DNA of 64,000 nucleotides. It comes from Xiphydria camelus (lineage: Eukaryota; Arthropoda; Insecta; Hymenoptera; Xiphydriidae). The notes under the pieces were generated by a model that had not been told where the DNA came from, searched no databases, and saw nothing but the letters and a program-made list of their open reading frames with translations. A program made the translations under genes and the position numbers. Of the stretch, positions 32,471-44,569 are shown piece after piece. Numbering within the stretch: position 1 is the first letter of the stretch; every line of letters starts with the position of its first letter. The stretch is taken from the NCBI GenBank assembly GCA_963678675.1, contig OY783192.1:6954001-7018000 (forward strand), in the 5' to 3' direction.

Positions 32471-34128
32471 CGGTGTGACGTCGAGATGCGTGTTTTTAAC
32501 TGCAACGCCGAGTTATGTGATTTCTTTTACGACACGTCGATTTAGAACTGTATAAATAATGGAAATACGTTCCATTCTTTTCCATTTTTTTTTTTCGTAG
32601 CGAAAGCTGGAATCATGCAGAAATTAATTACGCGAATAGACGAGTCAGTCGAAAAGAGAAAAACAATTATTCTCTGTAACCGCTTTATTAATGTTCTACA
32701 AAATTCGACGCCAAAGAAGCGATGGACGAAAGAAAAGTGAGAGTCTCAGGGTTTCGCTTGCATCCCTCGCATGCTCCTACCTACTACACTTCGAGAAGGG
32801 TAGAAGCGCGTGAGGGTAAAAGTTCCAACGACTCTCCGTTAAATGGCCATCCGAAGAGTGCCGTTAAAGGTCACGAAACTAGCGAGAATGGAGAGCGTCG
32901 CGGACGCTGCGCGAGGGGAGGAGGAACGCAGTCGTTACGTGCCAGGAGGAGCCCGAGAGTTGGATTCCCGGAGGAGCCATCCTCGAACTCTAACGGCTTC
33001 CCCTCTCGTCGAAGTAGAAGCAGTGCGCTACCCTGCAGGCAGCTTCAAGCGTCCGTAGACTGCGCTTTCACACTTTCTCTGCCGGCCGTTCGTTTGTGAA
33101 GGGTGTCTTCATCGTTCCTTTTCCGTCGGAGAAAGTATTTTCGGAAACGTTTCGGAGCGCGGTAATGTTTTCACTGGAGGGTGATTGGAAGCGGGGAGGC
33201 AATGCTAGGACGAGAGATAATAATACTTTTGATAGCCGACTTATTATTACTGCTGTAATAATAAATAGAGTCTACAATGAAATATCTTTCGTGTAGCAAT
33301 GAAATATTGCGGGATAATAAGGTTACAGCGATAACGATTATTACTGCAGTTAAAATAACAATGTCGCCGTTGACATAGCAAAAACTATCATCAAACTAAC
33401 AATAATGGTAGTATAAAGTAGACCATCGCCGATTGGTGCGATGCAACAATCAATCACTGAAACAATAATATTGCCACACCAGCAATGAAATTTAAATCGA
33501 TCGATGCTTCGGCAATATTTCATCGCTACGCTAACGATATTTTAATAATTCCTCGTTGGTCAGCGCTGCTTCACGATACCCTGGCAGTAAGAAATAGACG
33601 GATCCGAGAAACTCTCCGCGTGTGGAAGATCTCAATCGCGATTCTCCGAGTAATCCGATAATAAGGGACGAGGAAGTCGGTGCGTTTCGGGAAAATCTCA
33701 TCTCCCCGGCGGAGCTATAATCTCATTCTCGGCCGGGATTATCACGCCCTACCGCACTAACGAGCAGGGATCCCCAGGTCAGGGCGTCCACCCCACGCGT
33801 CGGAGGCAAAAAGTCAATCAATCGCCCCGACATTGTTTGTATGTGGCTCAACACTAATTCGTATTTGCCGATCTGATTGGCCGTACTGCCGGATGTGGGA
33901 TTTTCTTTTCATGATCCACAACAGTGGTTCGCGCTACCGCGCGGAACGGGCTGGCGTTCCTGCCTATATACATATGTATAGGGCCAGAGCGGGGTCAATA
34001 TGGCAACGCGGGGCGTAGTACAACGGGCCTCTAGCGCGCATGTGTGAGAAGGCTTAAAAGTCCGTTCCTTTGCTCGGAACATGTCTTCGACCTTACTCTC
34101 GCGCATGGCTCCACGTTACATATATGTA
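32471..34128. other. Unique stretch with one weak foldback
   Basis: CpG-rich near 32740-33110, then AT-rich with repeated TAATAAT. A weak foldback at about 33292-33530 pairs GTAGCAATGAAATATTGC with GGCAATATTTCATCGCTAC. No gene is supported. Confidence 0.4.
33292..33530. repeat. Weak foldback around GCAATGAAATATTGC
   Basis: GTAGCAATGAAATATTGC at the left is inverted at the right as GTAGCGATGAAATATTGC. The inner arms are poorly paired. Confidence 0.45.
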
Positions 34129-34755
34129 TAGGGTGACGCGGACCAACATTGACACTGGATTAACATTGACACATTTTCTGAATCTTATTACTTTCTGCTA
34201 ATAACTCGTAATAATACTGTTCTTGTCTATCTTAATAAATACCGCATATAGACCGCCACCTGACGCCGCGCGTGAATATCAGCGCTTTCATAATGATCAC
34301 CTGATTCAGTATCGTTGAGTTTTCACGTGGGCGTGCATGTCCTATTTTCGACGAAGAAAACTTTTAGAAACTTTAGGTCTTTTTAAAGTTGCAAACATTT
34401 ATAAATAAAATGACTATTATAATTTAATCTCTATGCAAAATCACCTGCTGATGTCAATTTTTGAATGTAATAAACAAAAATTAAGATTTTTAGCCGATTG
34501 CATGCAGTATAGACGAAAATGTTACAGGTGTCAATCTTAAACAGAAAATGGGGTAAGATTGACATCTGACTTTATTAAAAAAAAAAATCATTGTTCAGAA
34601 ACGATAAGTAGTAAAATAAAATGCGTCTTATATCATATAAAGAGAGAGTCAGGCTTGCTTATCCATACATTATCACAAATCTGATAACTTCAGTTTGCAA
34701 TATATTTTAGACCAGTAAGTAAAGTGGTGTCAATGTGTGCCCCTTTTACCTTATA
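34129..34755. mobile_element. Decayed TIR element with ATTGACAC words
   Basis: The left end TATAGGGTGACGCGGAC..ACATTGACAC pairs loosely with the inverted right end TATAAGGTAAAAGGGGC..ACATTGACAC. The interior repeats GTCAATNTTA and GGGGTAAGATTGACA (near 34448, 34526 and 34549). No coding frame. Superfamily uncertain. Confidence 0.5.
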
Positions 34756-35424
34756 TTATTAAATTCCGTTCTTTCGTATCTATTCGAACGAAATTGATTA
34801 AATTGAATAAACGGGTTATCTTGGGCTGTCGATGGAATATTTAGTTACAGTCGATTACTGTAATTATTTATGCGTTAAAAAGAATATATGATTTAATGCA
34901 ATTGGAACAAGCAGTATTTGACTTTGTTAATTGAAATTGAATTGAAGTAACTAAATATTTTGGTAACAGCCCGTGAAAATCAATTACGTAATTGGTTCGA
35001 TAAATTTTTGTTTCGATGTCGATTTGCGGTAGCGTGCGAGTATATTCGGTCGGTCTCTGCGATGGCCATAAAGTTGCTCGGTATTTTATGAAACTCGCAC
35101 CAAAGTTATGCTCCTTCTGCCAGCTGCACAGTGACTCAGAATTTATTTTCTCGGCAGAGAAAAAAAGATGATACGAATATAGGTTACTACGCGTGAAACC
35201 GTGGTCACCATAGTTTAAAACATGACCTAAATATTATATCAATTCTTAGTTAAGCATAATTGCTCCAGCATTATTACATTTCTGTAAGATTTGTTCTACG
35301 TAATCTAATAATTCCGTTTGGATAAAACTATAGCGAATCTTCGAATATGGCAAAAAACATAGGTATAAAAAGTACTCGCACACTTCGCAACGGTAGATCT
35401 CGCCCGAAGAGAGTGCGCGGATAT
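34756..35424. other. Unannotated AT-rich interval
   Basis: AT-rich, no supported gene or repeat. Confidence 0.4.
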
Positions 35425-35426
35425 TA

Positions 35427-35866
35427 CGTAGTGCGGTCCAAGTATTCTCGTCTTAAACCGGTTCTGGTTGCAAAATAGCGACAAGACACCACATGCAAAA
35501 ATATTTAGTATGTAGTTGACCACGGGCCAAGGCGCACGTTTGTCGGATTAATTACTCGAAAAGTGTGGTGGTGAATTGACGTAGGTAACGTACGACTTGA
35601 TCGACTAATGCGATGTGTTCAGGTGTCGTCACAATTTTTGGACAGCCGGCACATGGGTCAACTCTTCGCCATCATTTTCCACTGTAAAACATTGATCAAA
35701 ATTGCTTCGTTTTTGGGGCGAGACACAATTTTCGAATAATTAAACCGACAAACGTGCGCCTTGGCCCGTGGTCAACTACATACTAAATCTTTTTGCATGT
35801 GGTGTCTTGTCGCTATTATGCAACCACAGAACCGGTTTAGACCGAGAATACTTGGACCGCACTATG
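35427..35866. mobile_element. 440-bp Tc1/mariner-type foldback MITE
   Basis: CGTAGTGCGGTCCAAGTATT at the left is inverted at the right as CATAGTGCGGTCCAAGTATT, with TA at 35425-35426 and 35867-35868. The arms run about 135 bp and are over 90% identical. The GTGCGGTCCAA end resembles Tc1-like ends. Mirror-image open frames in the two arms are not genes. Confidence 0.88.
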
Positions 35867-35868
35867 TA

Positions 35869-36614
35869 CTTTTTTCATCCACCGCGCGTCAGTCGAGAGC
35901 GGCGTCGAATTGTTTCCGCAGCGCCCGAGAAATATCGGACGAGCCGGGCTTTTTCGAAGTCACCGAACGGCGTTAGCGAGATATAATTACGCGGCTTTGA
36001 ATCGACGCTAATGCCCGTGTCGAAATTCGGGAAACGTGCAATTTGTATGCGCGCGTGCGAAACGTGCCCGCGCCGTTTGTACCCGTAGCGCAACCGCCGC
36101 CGCTGAAATTTGCCCACGCACATGAGCGCGATCGCACAATGGAGCGATTAGTTTGCGCGGGCGGTCCCGTTGTTTATTGTACGAGTGTTATTTGCCTCGC
36201 GGTCGCTCGCTGAAATTATTCGGCGCGTTCGTTCGTCCGGTGGATAACGGACTCGCGCAGACTTTACACAACTTTAATCGTTTCCCGATAATTCGCCCTA
36301 TTAACTGCTCGGCCTTCTCGTTCCGTCGACGCTGACGATTTAAACGACGTCGTGAATCGTCGCGGGATTAACACGGCCGATTGGAATTCCCGTACATGCG
36401 AGACGGTTATACGGGGGGAGTCTCGATTTAGATGACGTGATTACCTTTGACGTCGCGGTAACTACCTACCAAGAGGAACGCGGTGTCGTCTGTCACGGTG
36501 GGTAGAGCGGTTCGATCGTCCTTCCGGCGTGAAGAGCTTAACTAAATATTTTACCGAAGACTTTACGCGCGGCATAGAGCGTGGCTGTATCTCTCGTTTA
36601 TCGAGGCGTCCACT
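35869..36614. other. CpG-rich unique stretch
   Basis: GC-rich, CpG-dense DNA without a defensible frame. Confidence 0.4.
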
Positions 36615-37025
36615 TTAATTCGCTGTGGTCAGTGGTAAATACAATTCCGGGGTGGTGTTACACATTAGTTAAATGGATCCAATCTATTTTTAAATAATAG
36701 CCGTATGAATAATAGCCATCCAACTGAGACCGACAAATTGAGGAACATTCTTTACATATCGAAGAATATGGAATCACCATCGCATTTACGTAAGAAATGA
36801 AATGATAATCTATTCACAGGCAGTCTTTGATGTGTAAATGCATGATAAATAAACTGTTTTACTAAAAAGTCATAATTTTCCATTTCTAAAGATTTCTTGA
36901 TGAAATATACAAATGGATTCTTATGATATGTGATACTTTAAGAAATATTTCTATACTGCTCGTTTTAAAAACGGGTTTTTCCAAGTCTGAAAAGGATTGT
37001 ACAGTGCGATAGCTGCACTGAGAAC

Positions 37026-37741
37026 AATTGAGGCTCCCGATGCAAGAACCGGTCGAGCGGTCGAAAACGCTTAAAAGTATTGTCCACTTCGGAAAAGTGG
37101 CTGATGGAAAAAAAGTTGAGAAATATAAAAATATAAAAATACGTACTTATAGAGGGCACAAATACGCATATTTTAGTGTAATTTTACTTTTCTAACTTTT
37201 GTGGTTTTTAAGAAAAAAATTAAAAACTATTGAATTTCGATCACTCAAAATCGACGATTTTCAGTCTACTTTTAAAACATACATCGCCATATCTCGAAAA
37301 ATTATGTACGAAACGTCACAATTTTTTTTCCTCGAACTTATTACACCCAAGCGATGCCAAAAAATTAACAAGCACCGCGAGAAAAATTCATTGTTTATAA
37401 ATAATCACTGTATAATTATTTAACGAAAAAGTCGAAGTTTCAAAATTTTCGACCTGTGGGAAACATTTTTCTATTTATTCTTACGACAAAGTGTAAGCGA
37501 GAAAGTTGTAGATAGATGTTTTATGAAGTTTTCTACGAAAAATAGGGAAGATTTAGTGACATTTCACGGGTTTTACGATAGTTCATGTATAAAGCGCGCG
37601 ATCCGCGTTCGCTCGATTCTCGCGCTCTGCGCTGCAACAGCGCTGGAATTCAATACCGTCTTGCCGGCAAAGCAAGACGACACATGTATTTTACATCGCC
37701 AAAAATAAATCATTTCAAATTTTGATTTGAATAATCTAGGT
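37026..37741. repeat. Left arm of a 0.7-kb-arm palindrome
   Basis: From AATTGAGGCTCCCGATGCAA to GATTTGAATAATCTAGGT this arm is the near-perfect inverse of 38243-38964. Only a handful of substitutions and one 6-base length difference were seen, for an identity of about 98% by eye. The spacer is about 500 bp. The open frames 37199-37423 and 37523-37708 have mirror copies in the other arm. They contain no motif I recognise. Confidence 0.93.
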
Positions 37742-38242
37742 GCGCTTGCGTAAATATTTTATTTAGACATAATATTAAATCTTTTTGATAATATGAACGA
37801 TACATATTGTACAAAATGTCGATATAACATAATATTCGTACTATTGAATTTTCGAAATAATTTGGCAATATGTTTATGGGTTTTGTAGTATTACAAGATG
37901 AAATCAGGCGTTGTTGATAAATTTTTATCTTATCATTTATTTCGTGAAAACTGAATAATGTTATTACTTAAAATACTGTATAACGTAAAAACATATTAGG
38001 AAAATTACGTTGTTTTACAGAAGATAAAAACCAACGAACGTATCCGACTGAACGTCGAAAGGAGAATGAGAAGTTTTTCCCTTTAATATTATGAAATAAT
38101 TGCTTTTCACGTCTCAATAAGTCGAGACTAGCCGATAAACGCACGCCGCGCAGTTAGAAAAATGTGCAACGTTTTCTTTGTCTTCGCACGCCCCCACGGC
38201 TGTAGAAGCGAGACACGATTTGACAAACAAATTGACGTCAAG

Positions 38243-38964
38243 ACCTAAATTATTCAAATCAAAATTTGAAATGATTTATTTTTGGCGATGTAAAATACAT
38301 GTGTCGTCTTGCTTTGCCGGCAAGACGGTATTGAATTCCAGCGCTGTTGCAACAGCAGCGCAGAGCGCGAGAATCGAGCGAACGCGGATCGCACGCTTTA
38401 TACATGAACTATCGTAAAACCCGTGAAATGTCACTAAATCTTCCCTATTTTTCGTAGAAAACTTCATAAAACATCTATCTACAACTTTCTCGCTTACACT
38501 TTGTCGTAAGAATAAATAGAAAAATGTTTTCCACAGGTCGAAAATTTTGAAACTTCGACTTTTTCGTTAAATAATTATAGAGTGATTATTTATAAACAAT
38601 GAATCTTTCTCGCGGTGCTTGTTAATTTTTTGGCATCGCTTGGGTGTAATAAGTTCGAGAAAAAAAAATTGTGACGTTTCGTACATAATTTTTCGAGATA
38701 TGGCGATGTATGTTTTAAAAGTAGACTGAAAATCGTCGATTTTGTGTGATCGAAATTCAATAGTTTTTAATTTTTTTCTTAAAAACCACAAAAGTTAGAA
38801 AAGTAAAATTACACTAAAATATGCGTATTTGTACCCTCTATAAGTACGTATTTTTATATTTTTATATTTCTCAACTTTTTTTCCATCAGCCACTTTTCCG
38901 AAGTGGACAATACTTTTAAGCGTTTTCGACCGCTCGACCGGTTCTTGCATCGGGAGCCTCAATT
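38243..38964. repeat. Right arm of the palindrome
   Basis: Inverse partner of 37026-37741, ending GGAGCCTCAATT. It carries CTGTTGCAACAGCAGCGC where the left arm has the shorter CGCTGCAACAGCG, so the 6-base difference lies in a small internal palindrome. AATT at both outer tips may be a 4-bp target duplication or part of the repeat. Confidence 0.93.
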
Positions 38965-39111
38965 TTAGAGATTGCACGGCAATGCTAGTAGTTTATCTGT
39001 ATAAAAATATATTCTGTTCGCGTTAGCAAAACTTAATTCTGTTTTACCATAATAAATATCTGTTTTAATTATACGTACGGTCATTTCAATAATGCTTATT
39101 GTTCTTGTCAT

Positions 39112-39115
<4 letters not shown>

Positions 39116-39153
<38 letters not shown>
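39116..39153. repeat. (TG)n microsatellite
   Basis: About 19 uninterrupted TG dinucleotides. Confidence 0.97.
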
Positions 39154-39154
<1 letters not shown>

Positions 39155-40615
39155 TATTGCTATACTATCTCTACTGTCAATTTAACCTGTCACTTCGACT
39201 CAAACTATAGCTGTCAAAGCTATGCTGATTGCCGTGTGACTTGACATTTTGTTTCAGCGTGCGTTAATTGGATCCGCGATGATCACGGAGGGTTAACCAC
39301 GATTGTCTCGTTATCAAAACACCGATGAAATAAATCGATACCACATTCATTTGAACAATATGGACTAGTTTACAGTCATTTACACGAAATATAACACGGA
39401 TCAGTCAAATAAAGAGAATCGACACAACTGCTACAACCGACAAATATATTATACGATACATTTTGTTGTCCTCCATTCGGTTACCGATTACTCCACTTTC
39501 GAAGTCACCATGACCCGGCTCTATGCGAGGTGGCGAAGCTCCGGTGGCGCGCGGGTCTTCCGGGCAAATATCCCTTGATCGAGTTGACAGGTTGATCCTT
39601 GCCCGACCGGATCCCGCGGCGACAGGGTCTCGCTTTAATAATTCTTTTTATCACGCACCAAGCGAGACCGAAGCTGAAGCCGCGGCAGCGGGGTCCAGGT
39701 TCGGTTAAATATTCATACCGACAAACGGCGGACAACGGCCGGCAGCATTGTACGCGCGACTCGTTACGCCGAGCCCTGGCGAACGCGCGTTTTTAAGCGT
39801 TTCATTTTTAATATCGCGTTATTGAGCCGGCCCCTTTCGCCACGGCGTCCAACGCGTAATCGCCACGCGGGCGGCGAAAGGAGAGCCTGCGACCCGTCAA
39901 AGTGCGACACGGATATCCGATCGACCGAGGCTCGCATACGGAACGACCTATATGTACTCGCATGTCATCCGTCGCAATGTTACTTTGAAAAGCAGGTCAG
40001 CGAGGAGGCATCGATATAAGGGAGAGCTTTCAAATTCGGACCGGCGCACAGTGGGATGGATTGTCGGAAAAGTGGCAAAAGATCACTTGAAATATTTGCA
40101 TATGTAAATAGCTTAATGTTATTTATATACATCAAGCTTCAAAATTCCCAAGTATTAGATACAGTATTTTGTAGATAAACTTCAGAGTAATAATACCGAC
40201 CTAGAAGATTACTAGAAATATTCTTTGATAGATTGGATATATTGGATATCTTGAAATAAATAAAAATAAATATATATATATATCCCGCTATGACGGAAAA
40301 ATAGTAATCATGCGTATGTTGATCGCTCTATATGCGAAACAGTAGGACTAACTGTATCCGTTAGTATTTGGATTAATTTGACCTTTTTTGATCCCTCGAA
40401 TTTTTTAATTAGCTTAGTACCATTTTACAGCACATGAGGTGTAGGTATAGTTTACTTTTCATATAAGTACTGAGAAAGTCTGAAATTCAGAAATTCAATG
40501 TTTAAAGCGGAAAAATGTTAATCACAACAGAAATGTAATAAATCTGTATATGCATTCACTATATTTACAGTTCAGCTTCACCGAATCAAGAAGAGCACAA
40601 AACACGGGCTAAGAA

Positions 40616-41101
40616 ATGAAAAAATATTAAACTAATCTTAACAATCTCCCCTGTCCCTTATCAAATCATCAAGTATGTCTGTGATGGCCGTTCTCTGCCG
40701 AACCTGAAGTCACGAACTTGGATGTGGCGGGTAATGACTCCATTTCTTTGTTTTATATTTTTCAGTTTTCAATTTTTTAATTTCTTTTATAATATTTTTT
40801 ATTTTACAATCCTTGTTTTTAAGTACATACATTTTAAATTTCTTCATCAATTAATTCAGATTCTGCGAAGAGATTACCGAAATCTAAATCCTCATCTGAT
40901 TCGCCGTCTACTTCATCGTCGGAGTCCGGTTCTACTTTGTTTTTTGGAAGGCTTAATGTGCTTCTGTACCTATGGTTATAAACGCAGATTCTTATTTCTT
41001 AAATATCAACATTTTTCTGCATATCTATTTGCAAATGAGTGAATCTAATTGTAAGTCGACTGTCCATATAATTTACTGGGCGATATGAAAAAATATTAAA
41101 C
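40616..41101 (-). pseudogene. Coding-like fragments between 17-bp direct repeats
   Basis: ATGAAAAAATATTAAAC occurs exactly at 40616-40632 and 41085-41101. Between them, on the minus strand, 40975-40849 reads an acidic C-terminus (VEPDSDDEVDGESDEDLD, then FGNLFAESELIDEEI and stop). Further down, 40714-40651 reads RQRTAITDILDDLIRDRGDC and stop, preceded by a TTCAG acceptor-like sequence. The direct repeat would fit a target duplication, but no poly(A) tract is present, and neither fragment is recognised. It may be a retrocopy, a decayed transposon gene or coincidence. Confidence 0.3.
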
Positions 41102-41790
41102 GAAATCGTCTAAAAATGAATAAGCCGTTTGTGGAATATGGACAGACAGCTTTGACAGTGTGACAGCTGCAGAAATGTACACCGTTTTTAGAGTTTTTCG
41201 GTACTTGCAGCGAATTCGGGCTTCTTTCCGCCCCGGAGGATGCTCCGCGCCGTCGATTCTTAATTATTTCCTGTAGCTGCCTGTTTCCTCCGAGGAAATA
41301 CCGCGGAACCTGCCTCTAGTTTGTAAATGCGCTTATCGACGCAACTACGGGTAATATCGAACTCAATTGTTTTCCACAGAAGCTATGTGACAGCGGAAAG
41401 TATCCATTTCAACTAATTCCATCGTCTATGTCCAAAGGTAAGATGACATAGCTTTATAGGACATAGAAATTTCCGCGTGCTTTCATTTCTCTGAGATATT
41501 CCATTTTTGGCATTTATTGAAAAATACCTCAAGTAGTCTAAATTCGATGACTCTCCCCTACGTGGTGTGCGTTTGAATTTACAAATGAAAATTCAAGCAT
41601 ACCTTCGCTTCCCCTGGTGAGTTAAAAAAAAAGTATATCTCGCGGCCGAAGAATGTTCGGCAAACAGCCTTCCGGTAATTGTACAGCCCGGCAGCGAAGG
41701 TGGTTGATAAGTAAAAGGGTGAAGCCCGCAATTAAAAGGGTAGTTTTCTCCACGAGAGTGTGGCGGAGAGGGAAGGCGGAGCACGGGAAG

Positions 41791-41852
41791 GAGAGCGAGA
41801 GAGAGAAAGAGAGAGTGGGGGGAGGGAGAGGGAGAGAGAGAGAGAGAGAGAG
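41791..41852. repeat. (GA)n-rich run
   Basis: Imperfect GA repeats with GGGG interruptions. Long open frames on the opposite strand (for example 41732-42331) are produced partly by this run. Confidence 0.9.
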
Positions 41853-42540
41853 CCGACGCGGAGTGTGCCTAGACCGTATCCATCACACTGGCTATCCACG
41901 TGCAGAAAGGGTTTGTTAGAGCGGAGATAAGAAAAGGCGTACATGCGCTTCGAGAGCGCCGCGCGCGACGGAGGAGAGGGTGGTATGCAAATGCAGGGGT
42001 CACCCGGTATATTCCACGGTACACTAGCCCGCACCCGGTGACTCTTTGTTACTGTAATGCTCGAAAAGATATCGTTCCTATCCCGCTTTAGTAAAGTCTG
42101 CCTCCGGCGTACCATTGTGTGTACCGAGATCGTAATGTACCCACGCTGCGTATACAATCTGTATACCTTTACATAGGCGCGAGACGAGTTTACAGCGCGT
42201 GTATATGGCTGCCAGGCGAAATGCAGCTGTCTTTCTGCACTTGGCAAGCTTCGCGTCACGTCGCTATGATAAAAGGCGGAGCCTATGTTGCAGGGTTTAA
42301 TCGATTCGATCGGCATACATACCGTAGACACTTACCGAAGACACAGAGTGTCTTGATGTTCCTCATACACATCTACGATGTTTATTACTATTACCTTCGA
42401 TCGGTAGTTATCATAATAACAGTAATATAAAGGGTCACGTCGAGGAAACCCAACACACAGGAAGTCGCACGAGTGAGAATCGGTCTATACAAGCCAAAAA
42501 GGAATACGGCTCGGCGAGTAAAGGCTAGTTCAGACACGGC

Positions 42541-42626
42541 TAGTAATTTAGTCGAGTAGCGAGTAATTTAGTCGAGTAGCAAGTGATTTAGTCGAGTAGC
42601 GAGTAAGTTAGTCGAGTAGCGAGTAT
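42541..42626. repeat. 20-bp tandem repeat at the left subterminus
   Basis: Four units of AGTAATTTAGTCGAGTAGCG with single-base variants (AGTGATTTAG, AGTAAGTTAG). The same word, inverted, appears at the right end. Confidence 0.93.
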
Positions 42627-43516
42627 CCACTGATCAATAATCGTTCGGACCAGTTTAGTTGAGTTCAGCGTTAAGAGTGGTATCTCAAAATGGGCAGGCA
42701 AAGACGTCGTACGGAATTAAATAACGTTATAAAAAATGTTATAAATATTATTTTGAAAGAGATTGAAGAAGAAATATTCAGCAAAGCGACGCCCTTTTGT
42801 ACTTAATTCGGAACACATAGAATAATACAGGGTGTTCCAATAAAATACGTTATGTATTATAAGTGTGACTTAGCTCAAAGATTATTTTATTGTATTAGTA
42901 TACTGGGAATACAAGGAAGATGCTTTCTTTATAACTGCTAAAACCCGAATGAATCCTCGCACAGCGTCATCCAGGGCCCGGAGGGCCTGGTCTCCCCCTC
43001 GACCCAACGCTATCGCCATCATATAAACATCCTTCGAGTGAGGGGTATCAGGAATACGTTGACGGCATTCCCATCGACTCCTTCAAGAAATATTCCTCAC
43101 ACTATGACATATGTATGGCAAATGCGAAACTGCAACGTCTTCGTTGTAGTTTTTTGTATGTCACTGTATACCAAACCAATATCAGGTTAAAATAATTGTA
43201 CATGTACAACTTAAAGTTAAGTATATTCAGAATAAATACGGTAATATTTTGGGGTACATAAGTTTTCGGAGTTACTTCAATAATTAAAACCATCACTTCG
43301 AAAGTGGCCTAAGACCAATCAATTATTGATAATGTCCAAGGCAGTGATGGAGGTAATTCTAATTAATTAGTATTTAACAAGTTAACTTCATTTTTTGACA
43401 ATTGCTTTAGTTGAATAATCAGTACGTTTCATTAATCCAGTTAAGAAAAATGTACGCAATACACATACTTACAATTAAATATAAAACTTAAAATTTAATA
43501 GTAAATTTTATAAATT

Positions 43517-43928
43517 ATTTCCCCACGGGGAAGAATAAAACGACAAGACCATTTAGTTCAGATAGTGAAGAGTAATTAGTAACTAATGATTTCAAGGAAA
43601 ATCGAAAAAGGAAGAGAATTATAGAACAATATTCCTCGTCAGGAGATGAAGATATAGATAACAATGGAGAAAAGATTGATGAAACATACATCCAAAAAGT
43701 ACGAAAAATTGAACGGAATACAGGAAAAAGATATAATATTATACACTCAAACTGCAAACATGATTTCTTCAAATCCCTTTCACATACCGCTCGAGTTGCC
43801 GTACGAAACGCCGTGGCGACTGAGAGCCATCTCTCGAATGGAAATGATACCCAAAAACCATTTTTTTTTACATTCCTTTGCAATTTAATTAGACCGTTTA
43901 TAACGTTTTATGAATTTATTTTGAGATA
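43517..43928 (+). pseudogene. Decayed protein-coding frame inside the Harbinger-type element
   Basis: One frame reads about 135 codons with a single stop near its start. It runs NYFPTGKNKTTRPFSSDSEE, stop, LVTNDFKENRKRKRIIEQYS, SSGDEDIDNNGEKIDETYIQ, then KVRKIERNTGKRYNIIHSNC and a more hydrophobic tail ending LRPFITFYEFILR-like residues. The Ser/Asp-rich and basic composition suggests a nuclear protein. It could be the second (Myb-like) Harbinger protein in decay or a captured host exon. I cannot tell which. Confidence 0.45.
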
Positions 43929-44385
43929 GAGCTTTCACGCAATGCGAAGAACATGGCGCCATCGCATACGCAACGATATATCGTCGTCTGGCACTAAAAG
44001 AGTTAAATCAGTCGAATTACACAACGCGGCGATATGACTGAGATCGAAAGTAACTTCAAGTTAAAGGACTTGTACTTGATTGCACTATGTACGTTAACGT
44101 TCCGCGAAACAGATTGACTCGATGATGATTCGTAGTACAACGCGGTTTATCCCTGGTCATCGATTGAATTCGACATTCCTCCCTTTAAACCGGCTCGGCA
44201 TTCGCGTACATGCAGTGCCCCGTCCAGTGGGCCCATTGGAGTAAATGGGTATTGCGAAAAGCGGCTCGCGACGATCCGTACCGTAATTACCTCCCGAGAA
44301 AGGTCGAACCGTGGTAGGGGACTCTACTCGACCGTCAAAATAGAATCAGATGGATCCAGTTGACTAAACTACTATACTAAACTAC

Positions 44386-44566
44386 TCTACTAAATTTTAC
44401 TGTCCGCACGCACTAAATTACTAAATTACTCGCTACTCGACTAAATTACTAGCCGTGTCTGAACTAGGCATAAAATCTTACTCTACTAATTTTTACTGTC
44501 CGCACACACTAAATTACTAAATTACTCGCTACTCGACTAAATTACTAGCCGTGTCTGAACTAGCCT
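44386..44566. repeat. Tandemly duplicated right terminal block
   Basis: The sequence ACTGTCCGCAC(G/A)CACTAAATT, through the Harbinger terminal word CTAGCCGTGTCTGAACTAG, occurs at about 44391-44466 and again at 44494-44564. The inner terminal repeat is therefore a complete but internal copy. Confidence 0.9.
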
Positions 44567-44569
44567 TAA

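Larger units (their letters stand above)
36615..39296. mobile_element. TTAA-flanked piggyBac-like element carrying a large palindrome
   Basis: TTAA at 36615 is followed by TTCGCTGTGGTCAGTGG, and the right TTAA at 39293-39296 is preceded by GATCACGGAGGG. The left 400 bp follow the piggyBac-like element at 27166-27894 (AATAATAGCC, ACGTAAGAAATGAAAT, GTTTTAAAAACG). The right 200 bp include a (TG)n run. The centre is filled by the inverted repeat at 37026-38964, which the relative at 27166 lacks at that point. The palindrome therefore looks like a separate insertion or an acquired payload. No piggyBac transposase frame is visible. Confidence 0.65.
39297..42521. other. Mostly unique stretch with two coding-like fragments
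   Basis: GC-rich at 39500-39990, AT-rich to 41200, then GC-rich with a GA-rich run at 41791-41852. The region 40616-41101 is bounded by a 17-bp direct repeat and holds two minus-strand segments that read like protein. Confidence 0.4.
42522..44566. mobile_element. 2-kb PIF/Harbinger-type transposon
   Basis: AGGCTAGTTCAGACACGG begins the element and its inverse ends it, flanked by TAA (42519-42521 and 44567-44569), the classic PIF/Harbinger duplication. The left subterminal region has about four 20-bp units of AGTAATTTAGTCGAGTAGCG. At the right, the whole terminal block (GTCCGCAC..CTGAACTAG) is present twice in tandem. The interior has a Met-started 38-codon frame at about 42690 (MGRQRRRTELNNVIKNV) and a longer decayed frame at 43517-43928. 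No DDE transposase is legible, so the copy is non-autonomous. Confidence 0.85.

Noticed and set aside
37199..38791. Two nearly identical predicted proteins of 74 residues
   Set aside because: They are mirror images in the two arms of the palindrome. They are lysine/isoleucine-rich readings of AT-rich repeat DNA without any known motif.
41732..42331. 199-codon open frame on the minus strand
   Set aside because: A large part is Ser-Leu repeat from the GA-rich run, and the rest has no recognisable feature or splice support.
42541..42626. Regular short repeats resembling a CRISPR array
   Set aside because: The units are directly adjacent without unique spacers, lie at a transposon end, and the genome is eukaryotic.
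42827..42850. ACAGGGTGTTCCAATAAAAT, a mariner-like end
   Set aside because: No inverse partner was found within the next 2 kb and no transposase frame follows.
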